A stretch of DNA of 64,000 nucleotides from JACVRM01 sp963817375 (GTDB lineage Bacteria > Actinomycetota > Thermoleophilia > Gaiellales > Gaiellaceae): assembly GCA_963817375.1 (NCBI GenBank), contig CAWFOB010000001.1:643750-707749 (forward strand), in the 5' to 3' direction. The translations under genes and the position numbers were made by a program. Below, piece after piece: positions 52,297 through 62,399 of the stretch. Under the pieces are notes generated by a model. That model was not told the DNA's origin and did not search any database. It worked only from the letters and a program-made list of their open reading frames with translations. Numbering within the stretch: the first letter of the stretch is position 1; every line of letters starts with the position of its first letter.

Positions 52297-53430
52297 AGAC
52301 CATGCCGGGCGCCCACGTGCTCCCGACCTACGCGCGCGCGGACGTGACGTTCGTGCGCGGCGAGGGCGCCTGGCTCACCGGCGACGACGGCACGCGCTAC
52401 CTCGACCTGGTCGCGGGCATCGCCGTCGTCGGGCTCGGGCACCTCCACCCCGCGCCGCTCGCCGCCGCGCACGAGCAGCTCGACAAGCTCTGGCACGTCT
52501 CGAACCTCTACTGGACGGAGCCGATGCAGGCGCTCGCCTCGCGGCTCTCGGACCGCTTCGGCGGCGCCGGTGCGTTCTTCTGCAACTCGGGCGCGGAGGC
52601 CAACGAGGCGGCGCTCAAGTACGCGCGCAAGGCGACCGGCCGCAGCGGCTTCGTCGCGCTCGAGGGCTCGTTCCACGGGCGCACGTTCGGCGCGCTCGCG
52701 GTCACCGGGCAGCCCGCGAAGCGGACGGCCTTCGAGCCGATGCTCCCGGGCGTCACGTTCGTCGAGCCGGGCGACACCGCCGCGCTCGCCGCGGCCGTCG
52801 GCCCGGACACCGCCGCGATCATCCTCGAGCCGGTGCTCGGCGAGGGCGGCGTGCACCCGCTCGCCCCGGAGTTCCTGCAGGCCGCTCACCGGTTCGCGAA
52901 GCAGCATGGCGCCGTGCTGCTCTTCGACGAGGTGCAGACCGGAGTCGGCCGCACAGGCACGTTCTTCGCCTGGGAGCAGGCCGGCGTGAAACCCGACGCC
53001 GTGACGCTCGCCAAGGGCCTCGCCAACGGGCTGCCGGTCGGCGCGCTGCTGGTCGGCGACGACGCGCCGCACGGGCTTCGTCCCCGGCGACCACGCCTCC
53101 ACCTTCGGCGGCAACCCCGTCACCTGCGCCGCCGCCTGCGCCGTCCTCGACGAGATCTCCGATGCGCTGCTCGCCGGCGTCCGCGAGCGCAGCGCGCAGC
53201 TCACCGCCGGCCTGAACGCCATGCCGGCCGTCGTCGAGACGCGTGGCCTCGGGCTGCTGCTCGCCGCCGAGCTCGACCGCCCCGCCGCCGATGTGATCGC
53301 CACGTGCCTCCGGCACGGGCTGCTCGTCGGCCCGGCGACCCCGACCGCCATCCGGATCACCCCGTCGCTGACGCTGACGGCCGCCGAGGCCGATCAGGCG
53401 CTGTCCATCCTCGAGGAGGTGCTCGCGTGA
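52293..53430 (+). CDS. argD: Acetylornithine aminotransferase, one frameshift
   Basis: Starts at GTG 52293. A PLP class III aminotransferase: FFCNSGAEANEAALKYARKA, FEGSFHGRTFGALAVTGQP-like segment, AAIILEPVLGEGGVHPLAPE, VLLFDEVQTGVGRTGTFFAW and the PLP Lys in VTLAKGLANGLPVGALLV. After DDAPHG the frame breaks at about 53080 (extra G). The other frame continues FVPGDHASTFGGNPVTCAAA and ends ALSILEEVLA. Makes N-acetylornithine and possibly succinyl-diaminopimelate. The stop overlaps argR (GTGA). Confidence 0.93.
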
Positions 53431-53888
53431 GCAAGTACGACCGCCAGGGCGCGATTCTCCGTCTCGTCCAGGAGCGCAGGCTCGGAACGCAGGAGGAGGT
53501 CGTCGCCGCGCTGCGCGAGCAGGGCTTCGACGCCGTCCAGACCACCGTCTCGCGCGACATCGCGCAGCTCGGCCTCGTGAAGGTGCGGGCCGGCGACGGC
53601 TCGCTCGTCTACGCGCTGCCCGGCGCCGACGACCTGTCGCGCCTCGACGAGCTCACCTCCGCCATGCGGCGGTGGACGGTGTCGGTCACGCCGACCGGCC
53701 CGCTGGTCGTCGTGCGCACGCCGCCCGGCACTGCGAACGCGCTCGCCCGCGCGATCGACACGGCGGGCCTCCCCGACATCGCCGGCACCGTCGCCGGCGA
53801 CGACACGATCTTCGTCGCCGCACGCGACGGCCTCACGGGCGCCCAGCTCGCCGAGGAGCTCACCCACCACCTCGAAGGAGACACCTGA
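53427..53888 (+). CDS. argR: Arginine repressor ArgR
   Basis: 153 residues from GTG 53427. N-terminal winged helix (KYDRQGAILRLVQERRLGTQ, EEVVAALREQGFDAVQTTVS, RDIAQLGLVKVRAGDGSLVY) and C-terminal arginine-binding oligomerisation domain (GPLVVVRTPPGTANALARAI, DIAGTVAGDDTIFVAARDG with the GDDT arginine contacts). A hexamer with arginine binds ARG boxes. The tandem boxes ahead of argC/carA are the obvious target, giving autoregulation. It lies inside the operon it controls, as in Streptomyces and Mycobacterium. The stop overlaps argG (TGATG). Confidence 0.96.
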   Translation: MSKYDRQGAILRLVQERRLGTQEEVVAALREQGFDAVQTTVSRDIAQLGLVKVRAGDGSLVYALPGADDLSRLDELTSAMRRWTVSVTPTGPLVVVRTPPGTANALARAIDTAGLPDIAGTVAGDDTIFVAARDGLTGAQLAEELTHHLEGDT

Positions 53889-55093
53889 TGACCAAAGCGG
53901 TTCTCGCCTACTCCGGCGGGCTCGACACGAGCTGCGCGATCGCGTGGCTGAAGGAGGACTACGGCTTCGACGAGGTGATCGCGGTGCTCGTCGACGTCGG
54001 CCAGGAGGCCGACTTCGAGCCGGCCATCCAGCGCGGCTACGCGGCCGGCGCCGACGACGTCATCCTGCTCGACCGCAAGGACCAGTTCGCCGAGGAGGTC
54101 GTCGCGAAGGCGCTGCTCGCGAACGCGCTGTACGAGGGCAAGTACCCGCTGATCTCGTCGCTCTCGCGGCCGATCATCGGCGAGGCGATCGGCGAGATCG
54201 CCCGCGAGCTCGGCGCGGACGCGATCGTGCACGGCTGCACCGGCAAGGGCAACGACCAGGTGCGCCTCGAGCTGGCGTTCAAGGCCACGTATCCCGGCGT
54301 GCGCGTGATCGCCCCGCTGCGGGACACGCCGTGGACGCGCGACGCCGAGATCGCCTACGCCGCCGAGCGCGGCATCCCGATCGAGGCGAAGCCGGAGTCG
54401 CCGTTCTCGATCGACGACAACCTCTTCGGCCGCGCGATCGAGGCCGGCGTGCTCGAGGACCCGTGGGCTGCGCCCCCCGAGGCGGCGTTCGTGCTGACCG
54501 TCGCGGCGTCCGCGGCCGCCGACCCGCTCGAGGTCGTCATCGGCTTCGAGGAGGGCCTCCCCGTCTCGCTCGACGGCGAGGAGCTGCCGCTGGCCGAGCT
54601 CATCGCCGCCCTGAACGGGCTCGCCGGCTCGCGGGGCATCGGGCGGATCGACATGATCGAGAACCGCGTCGTCGGCATCAAGAGCCGCGAGCTGTACGAG
54701 GCGCCTGCCGCGCTCACGCTGATCACGGCGCACGACGCGCTCGAGGACATCGTCCTGACCAAGGCCGAGCAGATCGCGAAGCGCGAGCTGGAGCCGAAGT
54801 GGGCGCAGCTCGTGTACGACGGCTTCTGGTTCACGCCGGTGCGCGCCGCCTACGACGCGTTCTTCGCCGAGACGCAGAAGCTCGTCACGGGCGAGGTGCG
54901 GATCCGGCTCGAGGCCGGGTCGGCCGTCGTCAGCGGCCGGCGGTCGCCGAACGCGCTGTACGCCGAGACGCTGGCGTCGTACGCGACCGGCGAGACGTTC
55001 CCGCACGCGTCTGCCGAGGGCTTCATCCAGCTGCTCGGGCTGGAGGCGCAGCTCGCGGCAGCGCGGCAGCAGGTCTCCGCGACGGTGACGTGA
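53888..55093 (+). CDS. argG: Argininosuccinate synthase
   Basis: 401 residues from ATG 53888, full length. ATP-binding PP-loop motif LAYSGGLDTSCAIAWLKEDY, HGCTGKGNDQVRLELAF, the PFSIDDNLFGRAIEAGVLED segment and GRIDMIENRVVGIKSRELYE. Condenses citrulline and aspartate. The frame is clean. Overlaps argR and argH starts. Its quality contrasts with carA/argC/argJ, which supports an error tract upstream. Confidence 0.96.
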   Translation: MTKAVLAYSGGLDTSCAIAWLKEDYGFDEVIAVLVDVGQEADFEPAIQRGYAAGADDVILLDRKDQFAEEVVAKALLANALYEGKYPLISSLSRPIIGEAIGEIARELGADAIVHGCTGKGNDQVRLELAFKATYPGVRVIAPLRDTPWTRDAEIAYAAERGIPIEAKPESPFSIDDNLFGRAIEAGVLEDPWAAPPEAAFVLTVAASAAADPLEVVIGFEEGLPVSLDGEELPLAELIAALNGLAGSRGIGRIDMIENRVVGIKSRELYEAPAALTLITAHDALEDIVLTKAEQIAKRELEPKWAQLVYDGFWFTPVRAAYDAFFAETQKLVTGEVRIRLEAGSAVVSGRRSPNALYAETLASYATGETFPHASAEGFIQLLGLEAQLAAARQQVSATVT

Positions 55094-56322
55094 CCGTCTG
55101 GGGCGCGCGCACGGCGACGCCGCTCGACCTGCGCGTCTGGGCGTTCCTGAAGGCGGACGACGCCGAGCTGCTCTCCTACGACTGCCGGGCGAGCCGCCTC
55201 CACGCAGAGCGGCTCGCCGCGGCCGGCCTCCTGACCGCCGAGGAGCTGGTGGAGATCGAGGCGGCGCTCGACCGCATCGCCGCCGGCGGCGTCATCGGGC
55301 CGGACGACGAGGACGTCCACTCCGCGATCGAGCGCGAGCTCGGCCCGCTCGGGCGCAAGATCCACGCCGGGCGCTCGCGCAACGACCAGGTGGCGGCGGC
55401 GTTCCGGCTCTACGTCGGCGACGCAAGCGCCGAGGCGGTCGCCGCGATCGAGGCCTTCGCAGGCCTCGTCCTCGACCGGGCCGAGGCCGAGGCGGACACG
55501 CCGATGCCCGGGTACACGCACCTGCAGCGCGCGCAGCCCGTCACGGTCGGGCACCACCTGCTCGCCTGGGTCGAGATGCTCGAGCGCGACCGTGAGCGGT
55601 TCCGCTTCGCGGCCGCGCAGTCGGCGCCGTCGCCCCTGGGTGCAGGCGCGCTGGCCGGCTCGACGCTGCCTCTGCCCCAGCCGGACGGCGGGATGCGCAA
55701 CTCGCTCGACGCCGTCGCCGACCGCGACTTCGCGCTCGACTACCTCTACGCGTGCGCGGTGCTGTTCTCGCACCTCTCGCGGATCGGCGAGGAGCTCGTG
55801 CTCTGGGCGTCGTCGGAGTTCGGCTTCGTCCGGCTTCCGGAGGCCGCCGCGACGGGGTCGTCGATGATGCCGCAGAAGCTCAACCCCGACGTCGCCGAGC
55901 TCGTACGCGGCAAGGCCGGGACGGCGCTCGGGCGGCTGGCCGGGCTGCTCGCCGTCGTCAAGGGCATCCCGCTCGCCTACGACCGGGATCTCCAGGAGGA
56001 CAAGTCGCCCGTGTTCGCCGCCCGGCGCGACCTCGCGCTGGCGCTCCCGGCGCTCGGCGCGCTCGTCGAGGGCATCGCCTTCGACCGCGAGCGGCTGGCC
56101 GCCGCAGTCGCCGATCCGCTGCTGACCGCAACCGACGCGGCCGAGGCGCTCGTGCGTACCGGCGTGCCGTTCCGCGACGCCCACGAGCACGTCGCGGCGC
56201 AGGTGCGCGAGGGCTCGTTCGCCGGCGTCGAGGCGGCGCCGCGCGCCGCTCCGGGGCCGGGCGGCGTCCACGAGGCGCTCTCGGCGGCGAGAATGCGCCT
56301 CGGTGCACGGCCCGTTTCCTGA
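55090..56322 (+). CDS. argH: Argininosuccinate lyase
   Basis: 410 residues from GTG 55090. Fumarase superfamily: EDVHSAIERELGPLGRKIHA, GRSRNDQVAAAFRLYVGDAS, MPGYTHLQRAQPVTVGHHLL and the signature GSSMMPQKLNPDVAELVRGK with the catalytic Ser in the flexible loop. Releases arginine and fumarate. The stop lies 20 nt inside the lysA start region, so lysA is coupled to the arginine operon. Confidence 0.96.
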   Translation: MTVWGARTATPLDLRVWAFLKADDAELLSYDCRASRLHAERLAAAGLLTAEELVEIEAALDRIAAGGVIGPDDEDVHSAIERELGPLGRKIHAGRSRNDQVAAAFRLYVGDASAEAVAAIEAFAGLVLDRAEAEADTPMPGYTHLQRAQPVTVGHHLLAWVEMLERDRERFRFAAAQSAPSPLGAGALAGSTLPLPQPDGGMRNSLDAVADRDFALDYLYACAVLFSHLSRIGEELVLWASSEFGFVRLPEAAATGSSMMPQKLNPDVAELVRGKAGTALGRLAGLLAVVKGIPLAYDRDLQEDKSPVFAARRDLALALPALGALVEGIAFDRERLAAAVADPLLTATDAAEALVRTGVPFRDAHEHVAAQVREGSFAGVEAAPRAAPGPGGVHEALSAARMRLGARPVS

Positions 56323-57566
56323 CACGACGACCATCTCCGACGGCGAGCTCGCCGTCGGCGGCGTGCGCGCGAGCGCGCTCGCCGAGCGGTTCGGCACGCC
56401 GCTGGTGGTGCTCGACGAGGAGACGCTGCTCGAGCGGGCGCGCGCGTATCGCGAGGCGGCGCCGGACGCGCTGATCGCGTACAGCGTCAAGGCGCTGCCG
56501 AACGTCGCCGTCCTGCGGCTGCTGGCCGGGCAGGGGCTCGGCGCCGACGTCTCGACCGCCGGCGAGCTGGAGTACGCCCTGCGCGCCGGCGTCGACCACG
56601 ACCGGATCGTGTTCCACGGCAACAACAAGGCGGACGACGAGATCGAGCGGGCCGCCGGCGCGGCGGTCGCCTACGTCGTCATCGACTCGTTCGACGACAT
56701 CGACCGTGCCGCCGACGCGGGCGTGCGCCGCGTGCTCGTTCGCGTCACGCCCGGGATCGACGCCGACACGCACGACGCCGTGCGCACCGGGCACCACGGC
56801 TCCAAGTTCGGGCTCCCACCGGACGACGCGTTCGAGGCGGTGCGCGCCGCGCGCGACGCGGGCCTGGAGGTCGCGGGCCTGCACCTGCACCTCGGCTCGC
56901 ACCTGCTCGACTCGCTGGCCGCGCGCATGAGCGTCGACTGGCTCGCCGCGTTCTCGGCCGATCTCCGGGCGCAGCTGGACTGGGTGCCCGAGGTGGTCGA
57001 CCTCGGCGGCGGGCTCGGCATCCAGTACGTCGGAGGAGGACCGCCCGCCGGACATCCGCGAGTTCGTCGGGTCGCTGCTCGAGCGGCTCGCGCACCAGTG
57101 GCAGCTGCACGGCCTGCCGGCGGCGGGCGTGATCCTGGAGCCGGGCCGCTCGCTCGTCGGCCCGGCCGGCGTCACGCTCTACCGCGTCGGCGTCGTCAAG
57201 CGGGCGAGCGAGGCGACCACCTACGTGGCCGTCGACGGCGGCATGTCCGACAACCCGCGGCCGCAGCTCTACGGCGCCCGCCACACGGTCGTCATCGCCG
57301 GGCGGCCCGAGGCTGAGCCGGACGGCTTCTACACCGTCGCCGGCAAGCACTGCGAGTCGGGCGACGTGCTCGCCGACCGGGTCGCGCTGCCGGCGCCGGC
57401 GCGCGGCGACCTGCTTGCGGTCGCGGCGACGGGCGCGTACACGCTCTCGATGGCGTCGAACTACAACAGCGTGCTGCGGCCGGCCGCCGTGCTAGTCCGC
57501 GACGGCGAGGCGCGGCTCGTCCGCCGGCGCGAGACGCTCGAGGACCTGCTCGCCGTCGAGGTCTGA
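56303..57566 (+). CDS. lysA: Diaminopimelate decarboxylase, one frameshift
   Basis: Starts at GTG 56303, overlapping argH by 20 nt. Group IV PLP decarboxylase: the Schiff-base Lys in DALIAYSVKALPNVAVLRLL, GLGADVSTAGELEYALRAGV, IVFHGNNKADDEIERA, HHGSKFGLPPDDAFEA, GLHLHLGSHLLDSLA and VVDLGGGLGIQYVGG. The frame breaks at about 57035 (extra G in a GGAGGAGG run). It resumes as EDRPPDIREFVGSLLERLAH, ILEPGRSLVGPAG, YVAVDGGMSDNPRPQLYG and the catalytic Cys region KHCESGDVLA. Last step of lysine synthesis. A lysine gene in an arginine operon is unusual; in many actinobacteria lysA follows argS. Converges on fbiC with a 75 bp overlap. Confidence 0.92.
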
Positions 57567-59973
57567 GGCGAACCCCGGCCGGACGAGCCGTGGCGGCGCG
57601 ACGAGGTTCGCGTCCTTGACGGGCGGGTTCACCGGCGGCGACAGCGGCGAAGCGCCGTACGAGCGCTCGACCTGCGCGACCGGCGGCTCGCCGTAGAGCG
57701 TCGTCCGGCGGCGGGGCGTGCGGCCGAGTGCGCGGATCGTCTCGTCCATCCGCTCGGGAGGCACCTCCTCGCCGTGGCTGGCGCCCGCCGCGCGCGAGAT
57801 CGACTCGTTCATCAGCGTCCCGCCGAGGTCGTTGCACCCGGCCTGCAGCGCGACCTGCGCGCCGTCGAGGCCGAGCTTCACCCACGAAGCCTGGATGTTC
57901 GAGATCTCGGAGTGCAGCGCCAGCCTCGCGACCGCGTGCAGCAGGATCGCCTCCCTGAACGTCGGCCCCGGTCGCGCCGTGCCCTTCAGGTAGATCGGCG
58001 CCTCCATGTGCACGAACGGCAGCGGGACCAGCTCGGTGAAGCCGCCTGTCCGCCGCTGCAGGTCGCGCACGCGCAGCAGGTGGCGGGCGACGTGCCACGG
58101 CCGGTCGATGTGCCCGAACATGATCGTCGCCGTCGAGCGCAGGCCGGCGCGGTGCGCGGTCTCGTGGACGTGCAGCCACTGGTCGGTCGTGACCTTGTCG
58201 GGGCACAGCTCGCGGCGCACCTCGTCGTCGAGGATCTCCGCGGCCGTGCCGGGCAGCGAGGAGAGGCCGGCGTCGCGCAGCTCGGCGAGGTAGCGCGTCG
58301 AGCGGCATGCGCAGCGTGGACGCGCCCTGCCAGACCTCGAGCGCCGAGAAGGCGTGCACGTGGATGTCCGGCACCGCGTCCTTCACGGCGCGGCAGACCT
58401 CGAGGTACTGGCGCGCCGGTGAAGCCCGGGTGGATCCCGCCCTGGAGGCAGACCTCGGTGGCGCCGCGCTCCCAGGCCTCGCGCGCGCGGCGGGCGACCT
58501 CGGCGTGCGGGACGAGGTACGGCTTGCCGCGCAGGCTCGCGGCGAGCTTGCCCTTCGAGAACGCGCAGAAGCCGCAGCGGAAATAGCAGACGTTCGTGTA
58601 GTTGACGTTCCGGGTGACGACGTACGTGACGTCGTCGCCGTTGACCTGGCGGCGCAGGTCGTCGGCGGCCGCGCAGACGGCGGCTGCCGCGCGACCGCGG
58701 GCCGTGAGCATCGCGACCAGGTCGGCCTCGCCGAGCTCGGCGCCGCGCTCGATGCGGCCGAGCGCGCCCAGCAGCGTCGACGCAGTCCGCGCCGGGACCG
58801 GCACTGCTGCGCCGGCCGACCAGGTGTCCTCGCGGGCAAGGCCGAGCGCGTCCGAGCGACGCAGGGTCGCGGCGACGATGCCGTCGTCGAGCCACCTGCC
58901 CGCATCGCGCACGTACTCGGGGTAGACCGGGAGCCGGGGCGCGAGCTCGAGCCCGGCCGCCTGGGTCGCCCGCTCGAGCGCGGCGACGGCCGGCCAGGGC
59001 GCCTCGGGGTTGACGTGGTCGATGGTGACGGGCGAGATCGCCGCCCCAGTCGTCGATGCCGGCCTCGAGCAGACGGCCGAAGTCGGCGCTCAGGTTCGGC
59101 GGCACCTGGATGTGCATCCGGGAGCCCAGCACGAGCCGGGCGGCAGCGGCGCTCCAGAGGACCTCGTCCAGCTCCGGCTCGGGATGCCCGGCCATGCTTC
59201 GTCCCCGGCTTCGCGCGGAAGTTCTGGACGATCACCTCCTGGACGTGGCCGTGGCGCTCATGCAGGTCGCGGATCGCGAGCAGGGCGTCGAGCCGCTCGG
59301 CGCGCGTCTCGCCGATCCCGATCAGGATCCCGCTCGTGAACGGCACGCCCGCCTCGCCGGCCGCCGCGATCGTCGCGAGCCGCACCTCCGGGCGCTTGTC
59401 CGGCGAGCCGAAATGCGGGCCGCCGCGCGCGGCGAGCGCCGGGGCCGAGCCCTCCAGCATCAGCCCTTGCGAGACGCTGACGGCGCGCAGCGCGAGCACG
59501 TCGTCGAGGCTCATGACGCCGGCGTTCACGTGCGGCAGCAGGCCCGTCTCATCCAGCACGAGCCGCGCGCACCGCTCGAGGTACTCGAGCGTGGTCTCGC
59601 AGCCGAGGGCGGCCAGCTCGTCACGGGCGGCGCGGTAGCGCAGCTCGGGCTTGTCGCCGAGGGTGAAGAGCGCCTCGTGGCAGCCCGCCTCGGCGCCGGC
59701 GCGGGCGACGGCGAGCACCTCCTCCTCGGTCATGTACGCGCGCTCGCCGCGGCGCGGCGGCCGGGCGAACGTGCAGTAGTGGCAGACGTCGCGGCACAGG
59801 TGGGTGAGCGGGATGAAGACCTTCGGCGAGTACGTGACGACACGGCTCGCGCGCAGCCCGCGTGCCGTCTCACAGAGCGAGGACGTGGGCGCGTCGACGA
59901 GGGTCGCGGCCGCCGTCGCGTCGAGACGCTCACCGGCAGCCGCGGCGGCGAGGGCGTCGCGCCAGTCCGGCAT
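57492..59973 (-). CDS. fbiC: FO synthase (fused CofG/CofH), several frameshifts
   Basis: Starts at ATG 59973. The CofG-like N-terminal half has YSPKVFIPLTHLCRDVCHYC and TFARPP (radical-SAM C-x3-C-x2-C) and GCHEALFTLGDKPELRYRAA. The CofH-like C-terminal half has VNYTNVCYFRCGFCAFSKGK, TEVCLQGGIHPGFTG and MRRELCPDKVTTDQWLHVHE, ending RLAPADEPRLAVAD. Frame breaks lie near 59197, 59041, 58413 and 58300, mostly +1. Together the two halves make FO, the deazaflavin core of F420, from tyrosine and the riboflavin precursor. Fused FbiC is typical of actinobacteria. It is the last gene after the DUF58/VWA operon on the same strand, and its 3' end overlaps lysA. Confidence 0.93.
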
Positions 59974-59982
59974 CGGGAGAGC

Positions 59983-60943
59983 TTAGAGTCCGCGGCGCGA
60001 CAGCAGCAGCCCGAGCGGCAGGAACGCCGCCGCGAGCAGCCAGGGCGCAAGCGGGACGGGCCGCGGCTCGTTGCCGACGCGCCGCGTCGGCCCGCTGCCG
60101 AGGTAGGCCCGCGCCGCCGCAGCGGCGGCGTCCAGCTGCGTCTCGTCGAAGGTCGCGCCGTGCGTCGCGCGGACGAGCCGGTCGGCGTCCGTGTGGCTCG
60201 CCGGATCCGGGAGATACGGCTCGGCCGTGCCGTCGGGCTGGTAGACGCGGTCCGAGCGCGACCAGAAGCGGATGACGAGCAGCTTGTAGCGCGACCCGAA
60301 TCGCCTTCGCGGTCCGCCGGACGTCGAACGCGCGCGTCTCCGCATCGGTGAGCACGACGATCAGCCTCCGGCGCGCCGACGGCGCGAAGAACTCGTCGCG
60401 CGGAATCGCCGCCAGCCCCTCGAACGAGCTGGAGCGGACCGCGCCCGCCGGGCCCGGCGGCGGCCGCTCGATCGCCAGCGCCTTCAGCGCCGTCGCCGCG
60501 AACGCGGGCTGTGACACGGTCGGGAACAGGTTCGGCACCGGCCGGTCAGTGAACGAGGCGATGCCCGCCTCCACCTGGGGCAGCCGAGCACGCAGCGCGA
60601 TCGCCGCCCGGCGCGCGCGGGCAAACCGCGTCGGCGCCTCGACCGCGGTCGACGCCAGCATCGACCGGGACGTGTCGACCACGAACCACGCCTCGGCGTC
60701 CGCGCGGACGCGCCGCGGCGCCCGCGAGCTCGCGACGGGCTGCGCAGCAGCCGCGCCGACGAGCACGCCAAGCGCGACGATCGCCCCTGCCCCGAGCGCG
60801 ACCCGGCCCGGCGCCGGGCGCAGCCCGAGCAGCCGCGCGACGCGGTCGGAGCGTCGCGCGGCGACGAGGAGCGCGGCGAGCGGGATCGCGGCGGCCAGCC
60901 CGACCAGCCCTGCCCACGGCGACGCGAAGGCGACGGCCAGCAT
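59983..60943 (-). CDS. Membrane VWA-domain protein (BatA-like), one frameshift
   Basis: From ATG 60943. N-terminal helices (PWAGLVGLAAAIPLAALLVA, ALGAGAIVALGVLVGAAAAQ), then a von Willebrand A domain with MIDAS AWFVVDTSRSMLASTAVEAP (D-x-S-x-S) and FTDRPVPNLFPTVSQPAFAA, VVLTDAET. The frame breaks near 60303. The other frame gives KLLVIRFWSRSDRVYQPDGT, the tail TRRVGNEPRPVPLAPWLLAA and a final membrane helix LAAAFLPLGLLLSRRGL. The layout (two N-terminal spans, VWA, C-terminal span) is that of BatA/BatB proteins. Start overlaps the TPR gene stop (TGATG). Confidence 0.85.
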
Positions 60944-61575
60944 CAGTAGCCGGTGCCGCCGCGGCCAGCGCCCGTCCCGTGGCCACGCGAGTTGCCGAAG
61001 AGGCCCTCCTGGTCGCGGCGCGTCTGGCTCGCCACCTGGGCAAGCCGCAGGATGAGCTCGAGGTTCGACTTCGCGTCCTCGTTCGTCGCGTCCCAGAGGA
61101 TCGCCCGGCGGAACGCGAGCGTGGCCCGGCGGAGCGCCGCCTGGGCGCTGCTCGGGTCGAGGCGCGCCTCCTGGAAGGCGAGCACGCCGATCAGGTTCGC
61201 GGCGGTCGACCGGGAACTGTTGCTCGGCCCTCTCCGCTGCACGTCGACCAGCGCGAGCGTCGCCTTCGCCTTGGCCGCCTGGAGCCGGGGATCCTGGATG
61301 AAGAACGTCGTCTGGATGCGGGCGAGCTGGAAGGACTGGATGGCGCGGCGCAGGCGAACGTCGTCCGCCGTGCCGAGCAGGCGCTCGGTGAGGCCGAACG
61401 GTGCGCGGAGGTCGGCGCGCCAGGAAGCCCGCGCCGGCGCGACACGGAAGAGCGCGTCGTCGTCCCGGACGGTCGCGCTCCACGCCCGCGCGTCCACCGC
61501 GACGAGCACGAGCACGACGGCGCCCGCGAGCGCCGCGATGCCGGCGGCCACGGAGGCGATCCGCCGCACGGTCAC
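60943..61575 (-). CDS. Membrane-anchored TPR-like protein (BatC/E-like, 210 aa)
   Basis: From GTG 61575. One N-terminal span (ASVAAGIAALAGAVVLVLVA), then helical hairpins: DDVRLRRAIQSFQLARIQTT, RLQAAKAKATLALVDVQ, AANLIGVLAFQEARLDPSSA, LRRATLAFRRAILWDATNED, AKSNLELILRLAQVASQTRR. This is the short helical-repeat partner usually found between the two VWA proteins of Bat clusters. The C-terminus is Gly-rich (GNSRGHGTGAGRGGTGY). Role probably scaffolding. Confidence 0.8.
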   Translation of the reverse strand: MTVRRIASVAAGIAALAGAVVLVLVAVDARAWSATVRDDDALFRVAPARASWRADLRAPFGLTERLLGTADDVRLRRAIQSFQLARIQTTFFIQDPRLQAAKAKATLALVDVQRRGPSNSSRSTAANLIGVLAFQEARLDPSSAQAALRRATLAFRRAILWDATNEDAKSNLELILRLAQVASQTRRDQEGLFGNSRGHGTGAGRGGTGY

Positions 61576-62399
61576 GCCGGCTCCTCCCGCCAGCGCAGCC
61601 GCGCCGCCCAGTGCTCGTAGGCGCCGAGCACGAGGAGGAGCGCGAGCGCGGCGAGCGTGAGCGCCCTCGACGGGCCGACCGACGAGGTCACGATCGAGCC
61701 GCCGCCGGCCGTGCGAGCCGGGGCGAGCTCCGCGTCCTTGACGACGACCGAGGGGCCCATCAGCCGCTCGAAGATCACCTTGTTGGTCGGCGTTGGGTCC
61801 AGCCCGATCACGCGGAGCGGGATCTTGTCGCCGACGTACTGGGTGAGCGTCTGCGTCAGCTGCGGGACGTCGAAGATCGAGTCGTTGAGGTCGCTGATCA
61901 GCAGCACGCCGGCGTCGCCCGCACCGCTCTGGCGCAGGATCGTCCGCGCGAGCGCGAGCCCGGTGGAGATCCGGGTGCCGCCGCGGAACTCGGACCACGG
62001 CGTCTCGTCCAGGGGCCGCGACCGCTCCGTGGGCGGCGGCTCGAAGTAGCGCAGCAACGGCTCGAGCTCGGTCCAGCGGGTGCCGGGCGGCACCGCCTCG
62101 TAGGCGGTGTCGGAGAAGAAGACGAGCCCGAAGGAGCTGTGGGCGGCGAGGAGCTTGCGCAGCGTCCGGCCGATCAGCGACCGGGCGAGCGGGCCGATGC
62201 TGCCCGAGGTGTCGATGACGACGACGCTCGAGTGCGCGTTGGAGAAGAACGTCCGCTTGGTTACGCCGGCGTCGCGCGAGACGAGGATCGCGCCGACGAG
62301 GCAGGCGACGGCGAGCGCGGCGAGCCCAACGCGGACGACCATCGTGCGGCGCGCCTGGGACCGGAGACGGCCGGCGTCGGCGAGCGGGATCCAGCTCAC
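61572..62399 (-). CDS. VWA-domain membrane protein (275 aa)
   Basis: From GTG 62399. Span at about 22-40 (VGLAALAVACLVGAILV), then a VWA domain with complete MIDAS SSVVVIDTSGSIGPLARSLI, FVFFSDTAYEAVPPGT-type strand, GGTRISTGLALARTILRQSG and GVLLISDLNDSIFDVPQLTQ, and a C-terminal span (LTLAALALLLVLGAYEHWAA). D-x-S-x-S and the later Thr and Asp fit metal-dependent binding. Its ends overlap both neighbours (GTGA), so stoichiometric co-synthesis with the TPR protein and the upstream membrane protein is likely. Confidence 0.87.
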   Translation of the reverse strand: MSWIPLADAGRLRSQARRTMVVRVGLAALAVACLVGAILVSRDAGVTKRTFFSNAHSSVVVIDTSGSIGPLARSLIGRTLRKLLAAHSSFGLVFFSDTAYEAVPPGTRWTELEPLLRYFEPPPTERSRPLDETPWSEFRGGTRISTGLALARTILRQSGAGDAGVLLISDLNDSIFDVPQLTQTLTQYVGDKIPLRVIGLDPTPTNKVIFERLMGPSVVVKDAELAPARTAGGGSIVTSSVGPSRALTLAALALLLVLGAYEHWAARLRWREEPA

